The notes under the pieces: model-generated | What the model saw: only the letters and a program-made list of their open reading frames with translations | The model's database searches: none | What the model was told of the DNA's origin: nothing | Position numbers and translations under genes: made by a program | Source of the DNA: Longivirga sp036510975 | GTDB lineage: Bacteria > Actinomycetota > Actinomycetes > S36-B12 > CAIYMF01 | NCBI GenBank assembly: GCA_036510975.1 | Contig: DATCCY010000101.1 | Coordinates: 1 to 13,843, forward strand | Direction of reading: 5' to 3' | Length of the DNA: 13,843 nt | In this document: in pieces, positions 1 through 6,808 of the stretch | Position numbering within the stretch: the stretch's first letter is position 1 | Layout of the letters: each line of letters starts with the position of its first letter

Positions 1-24
1 GAGCTCGGCACGCAGCGCCGCAGG

Positions 25-372
25 TCAGAACCCGAACGTGCCGGCGTCGTCGAACGCGGCCGGACGAACCTCGTCCACGACGGTCACCGGCACGGCGGCG
101 TAGAGGTGTGGGAAGACCTCGCCGCGGCCCGCGTCCTCGAACCGGACCGGTACGCCGGCGGCCTCCAGCGCCTCGGTCCGCATCACCAGCACGACGAGCG
201 GACCTTCGGCGCCGGCGTAGAAGCGCGACGCCGTTCCCTGGACCTGGTCGGGAGTGGAGGCGTGGATGAAGCCCTGCTCGTCGATCGTGACTCCGAGGGT
301 CGACATCCGGTAGACCCCGGCGACGAGGGCGTCGGACCAGTCGCCCGCCGTCGCGATGTGAAGGATCCGCAC
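25..372 (-). CDS. DUF952 family protein
   Basis: A 115-residue protein that reads as a complete DUF952 domain. The hallmark segment FIHASTPDQV lies at about residues 35-44, and a later FPHLY motif at about 87-91 matches the second conserved block of the family. It has no signal peptide or membrane segment, so it should be cytoplasmic. The biochemical role of DUF952 proteins is not established and I do not assign one. The start is GTG (codon at 372-370), which gives MRILHIATAGDW, a normal DUF952 N-terminus. No Shine-Dalgarno is visible, but a weak -10-like CAGACT lies 6 nt upstream on the minus strand, so a leaderless mRNA is possible. It is divergent from serA. The family call is secure; the promoter is only suggestive. 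Confidence 0.85.
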   Translation of the reverse strand: MRILHIATAGDWSDALVAGVYRMSTLGVTIDEQGFIHASTPDQVQGTASRFYAGAEGPLVVLVMRTEALEAAGVPVRFEDAGRGEVFPHLYAAVPVTVVDEVRPAAFDDAGTFGF

Positions 373-390
373 GCCCGGAGTCTGGCAGCG

Positions 391-451
391 GTTCTCGGTG
401 AAGGACGCCCCTATTGATCTCTATGCAACAAAGGCGTCCTTCACCGAGAAC
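391..451. repeat. Perfect 19-bp inverted repeat with an AT-rich 23-nt loop
   Basis: The left arm gttctcggtgaaggacgcc (391-409) is the exact reverse complement of 433-451. The intervening 23 nt (410-432) are markedly AT-rich against a GC-rich background. The element lies between the divergent starts of the DUF952 gene and serA, so it sits upstream of both and is not an ordinary terminator. It could be a dispersed palindromic (REP/MITE-like) element, a DNA operator, or an RNA hairpin in a serA leader. No second copy exists in this window. The symmetry is certain; the function is unknown. Confidence 0.9.
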
Positions 452-553
452 GTCCGGGGGGGGAGTCCAGCATCCGGACCTCGTGAAGGGGTTCACAAGG
501 TGCTCGGTAAACTGCGGACACCGCCATCCGACGTCGAGCCCCAAGGTGCCCAC

Positions 554-2143
554 GTGAGCAAGCCGGTCGTCCTCATCGCCGAAGAGCTGTCCCCGGCCAC
601 CGTCGAGGCCCTCGGTCCCGACTTCGAGATCCGTCACGTCGACGGTGCCGACCGCGCGGCCCTGCTGCCCGCGATCGCGGACGTCGACGCGATCCTGGTC
701 CGCTCGGCCACCAAGGTCGACGCCGAGGCCCTCGCCGCGGCGAAGAACCTCAAGGTGGTCGCCCGCGCGGGCGTCGGCCTCGACAACGTCGACGTCAAGG
801 CCGCGACCCAGGCCGGCGTCATGGTCGTCAACGCGCCGACCTCCAACATCGTGAGCGCGGCTGAGCTCGCCGTCGCGCTGCTGCTGGCCTGCGCGCGCAA
901 CATCGCGCCGGCGAGCAACGCCCTCAAGGCCGGTCAGTGGAAGCGCTCGAAGTACACCGGCGTCGAGCTCACCGACAAGACCGTCGGCGTCGTCGGACTC
1001 GGCCGCATCGGGCTGCTCGTCGCGCAGCGGCTCTCGGCGTTCGGCGTCAAGCTCGTCGCCTACGACCCCTACGTGCAGCCGGCCCGCGCCGCGCAGCTCG
1101 GCATCCGGATGCTCAGCCTCGACGAGCTGCTCGCCGAGTCGGACTTCATCACCGTGCACCTCCCCAAGACTCCGGACACGATCGGACTCATCGGCGAGGA
1201 GGCGCTGCGCAAGGTCAAGCCGACCGTCCGCATCATCAACGCGGCCCGCGGCGGCATCGTCGACGAGCACGCCCTCTACGTCGCCATCAAGGAGGGCCGC
1301 GTCGCCGGCGCCGGTCTCGACGTCTACGCGACTGAGCCGTGCACCGACTCGCCGCTCTTCGAGTTCGAGTCCGTCGTCGTCACCCCGCACCTCGGCGCCT
1401 CGACCGACGAGGCGCAGGAGAAGGCCGGCATCGCCGTCGCCCGCTCCGTTCGGCTCGCGCTCGCAGGCGAGCTCGTGCCCGACGCCGTCAACGTCCAGGG
1501 CGGCTCGATCGCACCGGCCGTCCGCCCCGGGATCGCGCTCGTGGAGAACCTCGGGCGCGTGGCGGGTTCGCTCGCCACCGCGCCGCTCGAGGCCGTCGAG
1601 GTCGAGGTGCTCGGCGAGATCGCCACGCTGGACGTCAAGATCCTCGAGCTGTCCGCGCTCAAGGGCGTCTTCTCCGTCCTGGTCACCGACCCGGTCTCCT
1701 ACGTCAACGCCCCCGTGCTGGCCGGCGAGCGCGGCGTGGCCGTGTCGCTCACGACCTCGACCGAGAGCGCGAGCTGGCGCAACACGGTGCGCATCCGCCT
1801 CTCGCTCACCGACGGCCAGCGGATCGTCGTCGGGGGCACCGTCACCGGTCCGCGCAACATCCAGCGGCTGGTGGAGATCGACGGCTTCGACATCGACGTC
1901 CCGGTCAGCGAGCACGTCGCCTTCCTTCGCTACACCGACCGTCCCGGCGTCGTGGGCGCCGCGGGCCGTCTGCTGGGCGAGGCCAACATCAACATCGGCG
2001 GCATGCAGGTCAGCCGTGACGAGGCCGGCGGCCAGGCGCTCATCGCGCTCACGGTCGACAGCGCCATACCGGCCGACGTCCTGGCGAAGATCGCCGTCGA
2101 GGTAGGGGCCATCTCCGCCCGCTCGGTCGACCTCCCGCTGTAG
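554..2143 (+). CDS. serA: D-3-phosphoglycerate dehydrogenase (type I, with ACT domain)
   Basis: First step of phosphorylated serine synthesis: NAD-dependent oxidation of 3-phosphoglycerate to 3-phosphohydroxypyruvate, in the cytoplasm. At 529 residues it has the usual length of the long actinobacterial form. A substrate-binding half (ARAGVGLDNVD, residues 70-80) frames a Rossmann NAD domain with GLGRIG at 148-153. Catalytic candidates are Arg232 (NAARGG), Glu261 (TEP) and His279 (PHLGAST). An intervening allosteric substrate-binding domain covers about 320-450. A C-terminal ACT domain (about 453-529, with TDRPGVVG and NINIGGM) implies serine feedback. The GTG start at 554 is chosen because AAGGTG lies 5 nt upstream and the product then begins MSKPVVLIAEELSP as expected. 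The reading frame stays open further upstream, but that part is not SerA-like. A 55-nt gap separates it from the next gene, so co-transcription is possible. Confidence 0.97.
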   Translation: MSKPVVLIAEELSPATVEALGPDFEIRHVDGADRAALLPAIADVDAILVRSATKVDAEALAAAKNLKVVARAGVGLDNVDVKAATQAGVMVVNAPTSNIVSAAELAVALLLACARNIAPASNALKAGQWKRSKYTGVELTDKTVGVVGLGRIGLLVAQRLSAFGVKLVAYDPYVQPARAAQLGIRMLSLDELLAESDFITVHLPKTPDTIGLIGEEALRKVKPTVRIINAARGGIVDEHALYVAIKEGRVAGAGLDVYATEPCTDSPLFEFESVVVTPHLGASTDEAQEKAGIAVARSVRLALAGELVPDAVNVQGGSIAPAVRPGIALVENLGRVAGSLATAPLEAVEVEVLGEIATLDVKILELSALKGVFSVLVTDPVSYVNAPVLAGERGVAVSLTTSTESASWRNTVRIRLSLTDGQRIVVGGTVTGPRNIQRLVEIDGFDIDVPVSEHVAFLRYTDRPGVVGAAGRLLGEANINIGGMQVSRDEAGGQALIALTVDSAIPADVLAKIAVEVGAISARSVDLPL

Positions 2144-2162
2144 TCCGCTGATCGCGTAACCA

Positions 2163-2179
2163 CTGGCACGAAGTGCCGG
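2163..2179 (+). other. Small hairpin between serA and the epimerase gene
   Basis: The arms ctggcac and gtgccgg (one T-G pair) surround a GAA loop, 20 nt after the serA stop. There is no T-run, so this is at most a weak terminator or a processing hairpin. It does not rule out read-through into the next gene. Confidence 0.4.
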
Positions 2180-2198
2180 GGCGTACGACGCTGCCCGC

Positions 2199-3212
2199 AT
2201 GAGGCTCCTGGTACTCGGCGGTACCCAGTTCGTCGGCCATGCGGCCGTGGCAGAGGGCCTGGCCCGCGGCTGGGAGGTCACGGTCGCCAATCGTGGCGTG
2301 AGCGGCCCGGCGCAGGACGGCGTCACCGCCGTCAGACTCGACCGGACGCAGCCCGGGGCGTTCGGCGCCATCGCCGGCCAGCACTTCGACGTCGTGCTCG
2401 ACACCTGGTCGCAGGCGCCGTGCGTCGTCCGGGACGCAGCACGGGCGCTCGCGTCGTCGACGGACCGCTGGGTGAACGTGTCGAGCCGGTCGGTCTACGC
2501 TTGGCCGCCCCCGCGGGGAGCGGACGAGTCGGCGCCGGTCGTCGAGGGCGACCCGGACGCGGACGTCACGGACTACGCCGCCGACAAGCGCGGAGGCGAG
2601 CTGGCAGTCGAGCGCGAGATCGGCGCCGACCGGGTCGTCCACCTGAGGGCCGGTCTCATCCTCGGGCCTCGCGACAATGTCGGTCGACTGCCCTGGTGGC
2701 TGCGCTGGGTCGCCCGCGGCGGACAGACCCTGGCCCCGGCGCCCGCGACCCTTCCGATCCAGTACGTCGACCCGCGCGACCTGGTCGCGCTCGGCCTCGA
2801 TGCCGCCGTCGCCGGGCGGCATGGCCCCGTCGACGTCGTCTGCCCACCGGACCGGACCACCCTGGGCGACGTGCTCCACGCCTGCGTGGCGGCGACCGGC
2901 TCGGACGCCACCTTCAGCTGGATCGATCCGTCGTGGCTCCTCGCGCAGGGCGTGGAGATCTGGACCGAGCTCCCGATCTGGATCCCTGAGTCCGAGGACG
3001 CCTACGCCATGCACCAGAGCGACGTATCGCGAGCCCTGGGGTGGGGCCTGCGGGTCCGACCGGTCGCGGAGACGGTCGCCGACTGCTGGGACTGGGTGCA
3101 GCAGGTCGACGCCTCGGGCACAGCGCCCTCACCGCGCGACGCAGTGGGGATGGACCCGCAGCGCGAGGAGGACCTGCTCGCCCGGTGGCGTAGTCAGGCG
3201 GGCAGTGCGTAG
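2199..3212 (+). CDS. NAD-dependent epimerase/dehydratase-like protein (extended SDR)
   Basis: A 337-residue atypical/extended short-chain dehydrogenase. The N-terminal nucleotide-binding motif GGTQFVG is at residues 7-13. A VSSRSVY segment (94-100) supplies the usual Ser region, and the catalytic pair YxxxK is Tyr126/Lys130 (YAADK). LRAGLILGPRD (149-159) is the typical block after the active site. Proteins of this type use NAD(P) on nucleotide sugars or other small substrates, and nothing here identifies the substrate. No sugar-pathway genes are nearby. No Shine-Dalgarno precedes the ATG; a TACGAC box 9 nt upstream could give a near-leaderless transcript, or the gene may follow serA by read-through. 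Its last 19 bp overlap, on the opposite strand, the end of the DUF3224 gene. The superfamily is secure; the specific function is unknown. Confidence 0.88.
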   Translation: MRLLVLGGTQFVGHAAVAEGLARGWEVTVANRGVSGPAQDGVTAVRLDRTQPGAFGAIAGQHFDVVLDTWSQAPCVVRDAARALASSTDRWVNVSSRSVYAWPPPRGADESAPVVEGDPDADVTDYAADKRGGELAVEREIGADRVVHLRAGLILGPRDNVGRLPWWLRWVARGGQTLAPAPATLPIQYVDPRDLVALGLDAAVAGRHGPVDVVCPPDRTTLGDVLHACVAATGSDATFSWIDPSWLLAQGVEIWTELPIWIPESEDAYAMHQSDVSRALGWGLRVRPVAETVADCWDWVQQVDASGTAPSPRDAVGMDPQREEDLLARWRSQAGSA

Positions 3213-3589
3213 GTGAGGGTGAGGGTGGCGCCGTCGTCGTCGTGCTCGATGGTGCCGGTGCCGGACAGCCCGGCGAGACCCGCGGAGCCCGATCCGGTCA
3301 CCACCACGAGGGCGAGGCTGGGGACGCCGAGGGAGATACTCCCGACGTGCTGCAGCACGAACGTGCCCTCGATGCCGCCGAGCCGCCCCTGCACCCGCTC
3401 GAGGGCGACGTAGGCCAGCGGGCCGTTGCCGTCGTGGGCGGACACCATCCGCACGACGCTGCTCCCGGTCAGCCCCGGGCCCGCGAAGACCTTGTCGAAG
3501 GTCGTGATCCCGACCACCGGTGGGTCGTCGGACGCGACCGGCTCGGAGGGGCGGGCTGTGATGCTGAAGGGCACCCGGATCGTCGGCAT
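3194..3589 (-). CDS. DUF3224 family protein
   Basis: A 131-residue protein resembling the DUF3224 family: a compact beta-rich domain with conserved blocks such as TFDKVFAGPGLTG (residues 30-42), YVALERVQGRLGG (60-72) and GTFVLQH (75-81), ending in a GTGTI strand and Thr/Leu-rich strands. The function of the family is not known. There is no signal peptide. The reading frame continues open far upstream, antisense to leuA sequence, but the ATG at 3589 is the natural start: MPTIRVPFSITARP gives the expected length. A TACGGT box (minus strand, positions 3601-3596) lies exactly 6 nt upstream, which fits a leaderless mRNA. It faces the epimerase gene tail to tail with a 19-bp overlap. Confidence 0.8.
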   Translation of the reverse strand: MPTIRVPFSITARPSEPVASDDPPVVGITTFDKVFAGPGLTGSSVVRMVSAHDGNGPLAYVALERVQGRLGGIEGTFVLQHVGSISLGVPSLALVVVTGSGSAGLAGLSGTGTIEHDDDGATLTLTYALPA

Positions 3590-3595
3590 GCGCCA

Positions 3596-3601
3596 ACCGT
3601 A
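3596..3601 (-). promoter_or_regulatory. -10 element for a leaderless DUF3224 transcript
   Basis: TACGGT on the minus strand matches TAnnnT and ends 6 nt before the ATG, which places the start of transcription at or next to the start codon. No convincing -35 box is seen. Confidence 0.5.
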
Positions 3602-3638
3602 CGGTCGGGCACCGACGGCGACGTCCACGGGCGCACGA

Positions 3639-3679
3639 CGGGTGGCCACCCCTACTCGAGGAGCGAGCGTGGCCACCCG
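3639..3679 (-). terminator. Hairpin terminator candidate after leuA
   Basis: A perfect 11-bp inverted repeat (cgggtggccac at 3639-3649 with 3669-3679, 19-nt loop) begins 15 nt beyond the leuA stop on the minus strand. It has no T-tract, as is common for actinobacterial hairpin terminators. The left arm also contains a 12-bp palindrome (3640-3651). It sits between leuA and the DUF3224 gene, which has its own putative promoter, so termination of leuA here is reasonable. Confidence 0.6.
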
Positions 3680-3693
3680 CGGACGTACGTCGA

Positions 3694-5454
3694 TCAGGAG
3701 GACGAGTCGCGCTCCGCGCGGTTGACGGCGCTGATGACGGCCTTGAGCGAGGACGTCACGATCGACGGGTCGATGCCGACGCCCCACAGCACCCGGCCGC
3801 CGACCGCGCACTCGAGGTAGGACGCGGCGACCGCATCGCCGCCCGAGGACATCGCGTGCTCGTTGTAGTCGAGCACGCGCACGTCCACGCCGTACGCCGC
3901 CAGTGCGTCGCAGAACGCAGCGATGGGGCCGTTCCCGACGCCACCGATCTCGACCTCGCGGGTGCGGTCCGTGAGGACCAGGCGCACGTTCGTCTGGCCG
4001 TCCACCGCCGAGTCCTGCGCGATCGCGCGCAGCGCGAACCGGCCCCACGGCGCGGCCGGGTTCGGGAGGTACTCGTCCTGGAAGTACTCCCACATCGCCG
4101 ACGGCGACACCTCGCCGCCCTCGGAGTCGGTGACCCTCTGCACGACCGCGCTGAACTCGATCTGCAGGCGGCGCGGGAGCTCGAGCTTGTGCTCGGACTT
4201 CATGATGTACGCCACGCCGCCCTTGCCCGACTGCGAGTTGACCCGGATGACCGCCTCGTAGGTGCGGCCGACGTCCTTGGGGTCGATGGGCAGGTAGGGG
4301 ACCTCCCAGCGGAAGTCGTCGATCGGGACGCCCGCGGCGTCGGCGTCGCGCTGCATCTGGGCGAGGCCCTTGTTGATCGCGTCCTGGTGCGAGCCGGAGA
4401 ACGCGGTGAACACCAGGTCGCCGCCGTAGGGGTGGCGCTCGTTGACCGGCAGCTGGTTGCAGTACTCGACCGTGCGACGGATCTCGTCGATGTCGCGGAA
4501 GTCGATCTGCGGGTCGATGCCCTGGCTCATCAGGTTCATGCCGAGCGTCACCAGGCAGACGTTGCCGGTTCGCTCGCCGTTGCCGAACAGGCAGCCCTCG
4601 ATACGGTCCGCGCCGGCGAGGTAGCCGAGCTCGGCAGCCGCGACGCCCGTGCCACGGTCGTTGTGCGGGTGCAGCGACAGCACCAGCGAGTCGCGACGGG
4701 CCAGGGTGCGGTGCATCCACTCGATGGCGTCGGCGTAGACGTTGGGAGTGGCCATCTCGACGGTGGCCGGCAGGTTGACGATCGCCTTGCGCTCGGGCGT
4801 GGGCTCCCACACGTCGAAGACGGCGTCGCACACCTCGACGGCGAACTCGAGCTCGGTACCGGTGAAGGACTCGGGGGAGTACTCGAAGTACACCTCGGTG
4901 CCCGTGAGGTTCTCCGCGTACTTCCGGACCAGCTGCGCGCCGTGGACGGCGATGTCCTTGATGCCGTCGCGGTCCAGGCCGAACACGACGCGCCGCTGCA
5001 GGGTGGAGGTGGAGTTGTACAGGTGCACGATCGCCTGCGGGGCGCCGGCGATGGCCTCGTAGGTGCGCTCGATCAGGGGCTCGCGCGCCTGGGTCAGCAC
5101 CTGGATGACGACGTCGTCGGGGATGTGCTCGCCCTCGATGAGCAGGCGCACGAAGTCGAAGTCGGTCTGCGACGCGGAGGGGAAGCCGACCTCGATCTCC
5201 TTGTAGCCCATCGACACGAGCTGCTGGAACATCCGCATCTTGCGCGCGGGAGTCATGGGGTCGATGAGCGCCTGGTTGCCGTCGCGCAGGTCGACCGCGC
5301 ACCAGCGCGGCGCCTTCGTGATGACCCTGTTCGGCCACGTGCGGTCGGGGAGGTCGACCGGCGTGAAGGGGCTGTAGCGGCGCCAGGCCATCGGGGAGGG
5401 CAGCTGGGCGTTGCGCACGTCGTAGGACGCGGCGTAGTCGTTGGTGCTGGTCAC
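3694..5454 (-). CDS. leuA: 2-isopropylmalate synthase
   Basis: Committed step of leucine synthesis: condensation of acetyl-CoA with 2-oxoisovalerate to 2-isopropylmalate. The 586 residues contain a TIM-barrel catalytic domain with RDGNQ at 57-61 (metal ligand Asp58), the HPH metal motif (His262 and His264, LHPHND) and GNGERTGN ending in Asn298. A linker follows, then a C-terminal leucine-binding regulatory domain (about 440-586) with GGVGNGPIAAF, implying feedback inhibition by leucine. The long form and the LRDGNQAL wording match the actinobacterial LeuA subfamily rather than CimA. The start is GTG at 5454, with GAGGA (5465-5461) 6 nt upstream. A long leader with a Leu-codon peptide precedes it. 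It is divergent from leuB. Both sequence and context support the call. Confidence 0.97.
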   Translation of the reverse strand: MTSTNDYAASYDVRNAQLPSPMAWRRYSPFTPVDLPDRTWPNRVITKAPRWCAVDLRDGNQALIDPMTPARKMRMFQQLVSMGYKEIEVGFPSASQTDFDFVRLLIEGEHIPDDVVIQVLTQAREPLIERTYEAIAGAPQAIVHLYNSTSTLQRRVVFGLDRDGIKDIAVHGAQLVRKYAENLTGTEVYFEYSPESFTGTELEFAVEVCDAVFDVWEPTPERKAIVNLPATVEMATPNVYADAIEWMHRTLARRDSLVLSLHPHNDRGTGVAAAELGYLAGADRIEGCLFGNGERTGNVCLVTLGMNLMSQGIDPQIDFRDIDEIRRTVEYCNQLPVNERHPYGGDLVFTAFSGSHQDAINKGLAQMQRDADAAGVPIDDFRWEVPYLPIDPKDVGRTYEAVIRVNSQSGKGGVAYIMKSEHKLELPRRLQIEFSAVVQRVTDSEGGEVSPSAMWEYFQDEYLPNPAAPWGRFALRAIAQDSAVDGQTNVRLVLTDRTREVEIGGVGNGPIAAFCDALAAYGVDVRVLDYNEHAMSSGGDAVAASYLECAVGGRVLWGVGIDPSIVTSSLKAVISAVNRAERDSSS

Positions 5455-5460
5455 GGGATG

Positions 5461-5554
5461 TCCTCGCAGAGTCTGTGGGTGATGCCGGGATCGGGACGAT
5501 CGACCGGCACGACAGCACCCCGCAGCGAGGAGGCCGGTCTAGGCCCCGCTGCGG
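5461..5554 (-). promoter_or_regulatory. Folded leuA leader with a possible anti-Shine-Dalgarno switch
   Basis: Three elements are visible on the minus strand. Hairpin 1 pairs 5547-5554 with 5520-5527 (8 bp perfect) and continues inward by pairing 5542-5547 with 5529-5535, with a bulge. Hairpin 2 pairs 5504-5509 with 5483-5488 and 5497-5501 with 5489-5493, extended by 5516-5520 with 5477-5481. The segment TCCTCGC (5531-5525), inside hairpin 1, is exactly complementary to GCGAGGA (5467-5461), the leuA Shine-Dalgarno. Pairing of the two would exclude hairpin 1 and hide the ribosome-binding site. A conserved pseudoknot (LEU element) upstream of actinobacterial leuA has been described from comparative genomics, and this may be a version of it. 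There is no T-tract, so the control would be translational. The folding was done by eye. Confidence 0.55.
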
Positions 5555-5583
5555 CCGCTAAGGAGCAGTGCCACGTGAGTCAT
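5539..5583 (-). CDS. leuA leader peptide with three consecutive Leu codons
   Basis: A 14-codon reading frame encodes MTHVALLLSGRSGA and then TAG. Codons 6-8 are CTG CTC CTT. No Shine-Dalgarno is present. The ATG begins 7 nt after a TACCCT -10 box, so the mRNA would start at or near the ATG and be translated as a leaderless message. The last five sense codons form the left side of hairpin 1 of the leuA leader, so ribosome position can control that fold. The Leu run upstream of leuA fits a leucine sensor. The peptide itself probably has no function after synthesis. Confidence 0.65.
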   Translation of the reverse strand: MTHVALLLSGRSGA

Positions 5584-5590
5584 CCGGAGA

Positions 5591-5618
5591 AGGGTAGCAG
5601 CGCGGACCTCAATGTCGA
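5591..5618 (-). promoter_or_regulatory. Promoter of the leuA leader transcript
   Basis: On the minus strand, TCGACA (5618-5613) and TACCCT (5596-5591) are separated by 16 nt. They resemble -35 TTGACA and -10 TAnnnT boxes. The predicted start of transcription coincides with the ATG of the leader peptide. Confidence 0.55.
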
Positions 5619-5680
5619 CTCTCCGCCGCTCAGGGTGTCCGAGGAATGAGACGGCGGTGTCGGATGGTGGGACGCGGCCG

Positions 5681-5686
5681 TACGAT
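5681..5686 (+). promoter_or_regulatory. -10 element for leaderless leuB
   Basis: TACGAT ends 7 nt before the leuB ATG, so transcription should begin at about the start codon. The -35 region is not convincing. It lies divergent to the leuA leader promoter, about 90 bp away. Confidence 0.6.
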
Positions 5687-5693
5687 CCGGGAC

Positions 5694-6740
5694 ATGTCGA
5701 CGCAGTATCGCCTCGCGGTCATCCCCGGCGACGGGATCGGGACCGAGGTCGTGGCCGAGGGCCTCAAGGTCCTCGACGTCGCCGCCGCACGCCACGGGAT
5801 CACCTTCGACCGGGCCGAGTACGACCTCGGCGCGCGTCGCTACAACGCCACGGGCGAGGTGCTCCCGGACTCCGTGCTCGCCGAGCTCGGCACCGCCGAC
5901 GCGATCCTGCTCGGCGCGGTCGGCGACCCGAGCGTGCCGCCGGGAGTGCTCGAGCGCGGTCTGCTGCTGCGTCTGCGCTTCGCCCTCGACCACCACGTGA
6001 ACCTGCGCCCGGTGAAGCTCTACCCGGGGGTGACCACGCCTCTGGCCGGCAAGGGCCCGGAGCACATCGACATGGTGGTGTGCCGCGAGGGCACCGAGGG
6101 CCCCTACGCCGGCGCCGGCGGCGTCCTGCGCGTGGGCACGCCGCACGAGGTCGCCACCGAGGAGAGCATCAACACGGCCTACGGCGTGGAGCGCATCGTG
6201 CGCGACGCGTTCGCCCGCGCCACGCGCCGCCGCAACAGGGTGACGCTGGTGCACAAGACCAACGTCCTCGTGCACTCCGGCAGCCTGTGGCAGCGCACCT
6301 TCGACGCCGTCGCCGCCGAGCACCCGCAGGTGGAGACCGATTACTGCCACGTCGACGCGGCGACGATGTTCTTCATCACGAACCCCGAGCGGTTCGACGT
6401 CGTCGTCACCGACAACCTGTTCGGCGACATCATCACCGACATCGGTGCCGCGATCGCGGGGGGCATCGGCCTCGCCGCGAGCGGCAACCTCGACCCGAGC
6501 CGGGTCCACCCGAGCATGTTCGAGCCGGTCCACGGGTCGGCCCCGGACATCGCCGGCCAGGGCAAGGCCGACCCGACCGCCACGGTGATGTCGGTCGCAA
6601 TGCTGCTCGACCACCTCGGTGAGGACAAGGCGGCGGCGGAGGTGGAGGCAGCGGTCGCTGCCGACCTCGTCGAGCGCGGCTCGGCCGTGCGCTCGACCTC
6701 GCAGATCGGCGACGCGCTCGCGGGGCGAGTAGCCGGCTGA
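5694..6740 (+). CDS. leuB: 3-isopropylmalate dehydrogenase
   Basis: Oxidative decarboxylation of 3-isopropylmalate with NAD in leucine synthesis. The same enzyme type handles the methylmalate intermediate of the citramalate route, which matters because cimA is close by. The product is 348 residues. Recognised features are IPGDGIGTEV (10-19), the substrate arginines in LLRLRFALDHHVNLRP (91-106) and CREGTEGPYAG (130-140, Arg131 and Tyr138), Lys188 in HKTNVL, and metal ligands Asp221, Asp245 and Asp249 (VDAAT, GDIITD). The NAD-binding segment FEPVHGSAPDIAG spans 276-288. The start at 5694 gives MSTQYRLAVIPGDG and follows a -10 box by 7 nt. An upstream in-frame ATG at 5646 would only add a basic, non-homologous stretch. 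A hairpin overlaps the stop codon. Confidence 0.96.
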   Translation: MSTQYRLAVIPGDGIGTEVVAEGLKVLDVAAARHGITFDRAEYDLGARRYNATGEVLPDSVLAELGTADAILLGAVGDPSVPPGVLERGLLLRLRFALDHHVNLRPVKLYPGVTTPLAGKGPEHIDMVVCREGTEGPYAGAGGVLRVGTPHEVATEESINTAYGVERIVRDAFARATRRRNRVTLVHKTNVLVHSGSLWQRTFDAVAAEHPQVETDYCHVDAATMFFITNPERFDVVVTDNLFGDIITDIGAAIAGGIGLAASGNLDPSRVHPSMFEPVHGSAPDIAGQGKADPTATVMSVAMLLDHLGEDKAAAEVEAAVAADLVERGSAVRSTSQIGDALAGRVAG

Positions 6741-6766
6741 TCCAGCGGCTCGCTCGGCTGGATCAG
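6737..6766 (+). terminator. Hairpin terminator candidate at the leuB stop
   Basis: ctgatccagc (6737-6746) is the perfect reverse complement of 6757-6766, around a 10-nt loop. The leuB TGA (6738-6740) lies inside the left arm. No T-run follows, so it would be an actinobacterial L-shaped terminator. ilvE has its own putative leaderless promoter 30 nt further on. Confidence 0.6.
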
Positions 6767-6796
6767 GCCTCGCCCTCATCCGCTCGCCCCGAGAGG

Positions 6797-6802
6797 TAGT
6801 TT
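6797..6802 (+). promoter_or_regulatory. -10 element for leaderless ilvE
   Basis: TAGTTT matches TAnnnT and ends 6 nt before the ilvE ATG. No Shine-Dalgarno is visible, so a leaderless transcript is likely. No clear -35 box was found. Confidence 0.55.
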
Positions 6803-6808
6803 CAGCCC

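Noticed and set aside
1..24. A partial gene at the left edge
   Set aside because: Only 24 bases precede the DUF952 stop, too little to support any call.
508..513. TAAACT as a -10 box for serA
   Set aside because: The hexamer is reasonable, but no -35 box lies at 16-19 nt; TTCACA is only 10 nt away. I did not list it as a promoter.
398..553. N-terminal extension of serA starting in the inverted repeat
   Set aside because: The extension is not SerA-like and would begin inside the 19-bp arm. The GTG at 554 has a Shine-Dalgarno and gives the normal family N-terminus.
423..557. A 44-codon frame from the palindrome loop ending across the serA start, as a possible serA leader peptide
   Set aside because: It has no Shine-Dalgarno, no -10 box at leaderless distance and no serine-run logic. 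Its codons look like random GC-rich sequence, and the GTGA overlap is probably chance.
3856..5649. A 597-codon open frame on the plus strand opposite leuA
   Set aside because: It is antisense to leuA with biased Val/Arg/Asp composition and no motif. leuA itself has all of its catalytic motifs.
5646..5693. Upstream ATG for leuB
   Set aside because: The added 16 residues are basic and not LeuB-like, and the -10 box at 5681 would fall inside the coding region.
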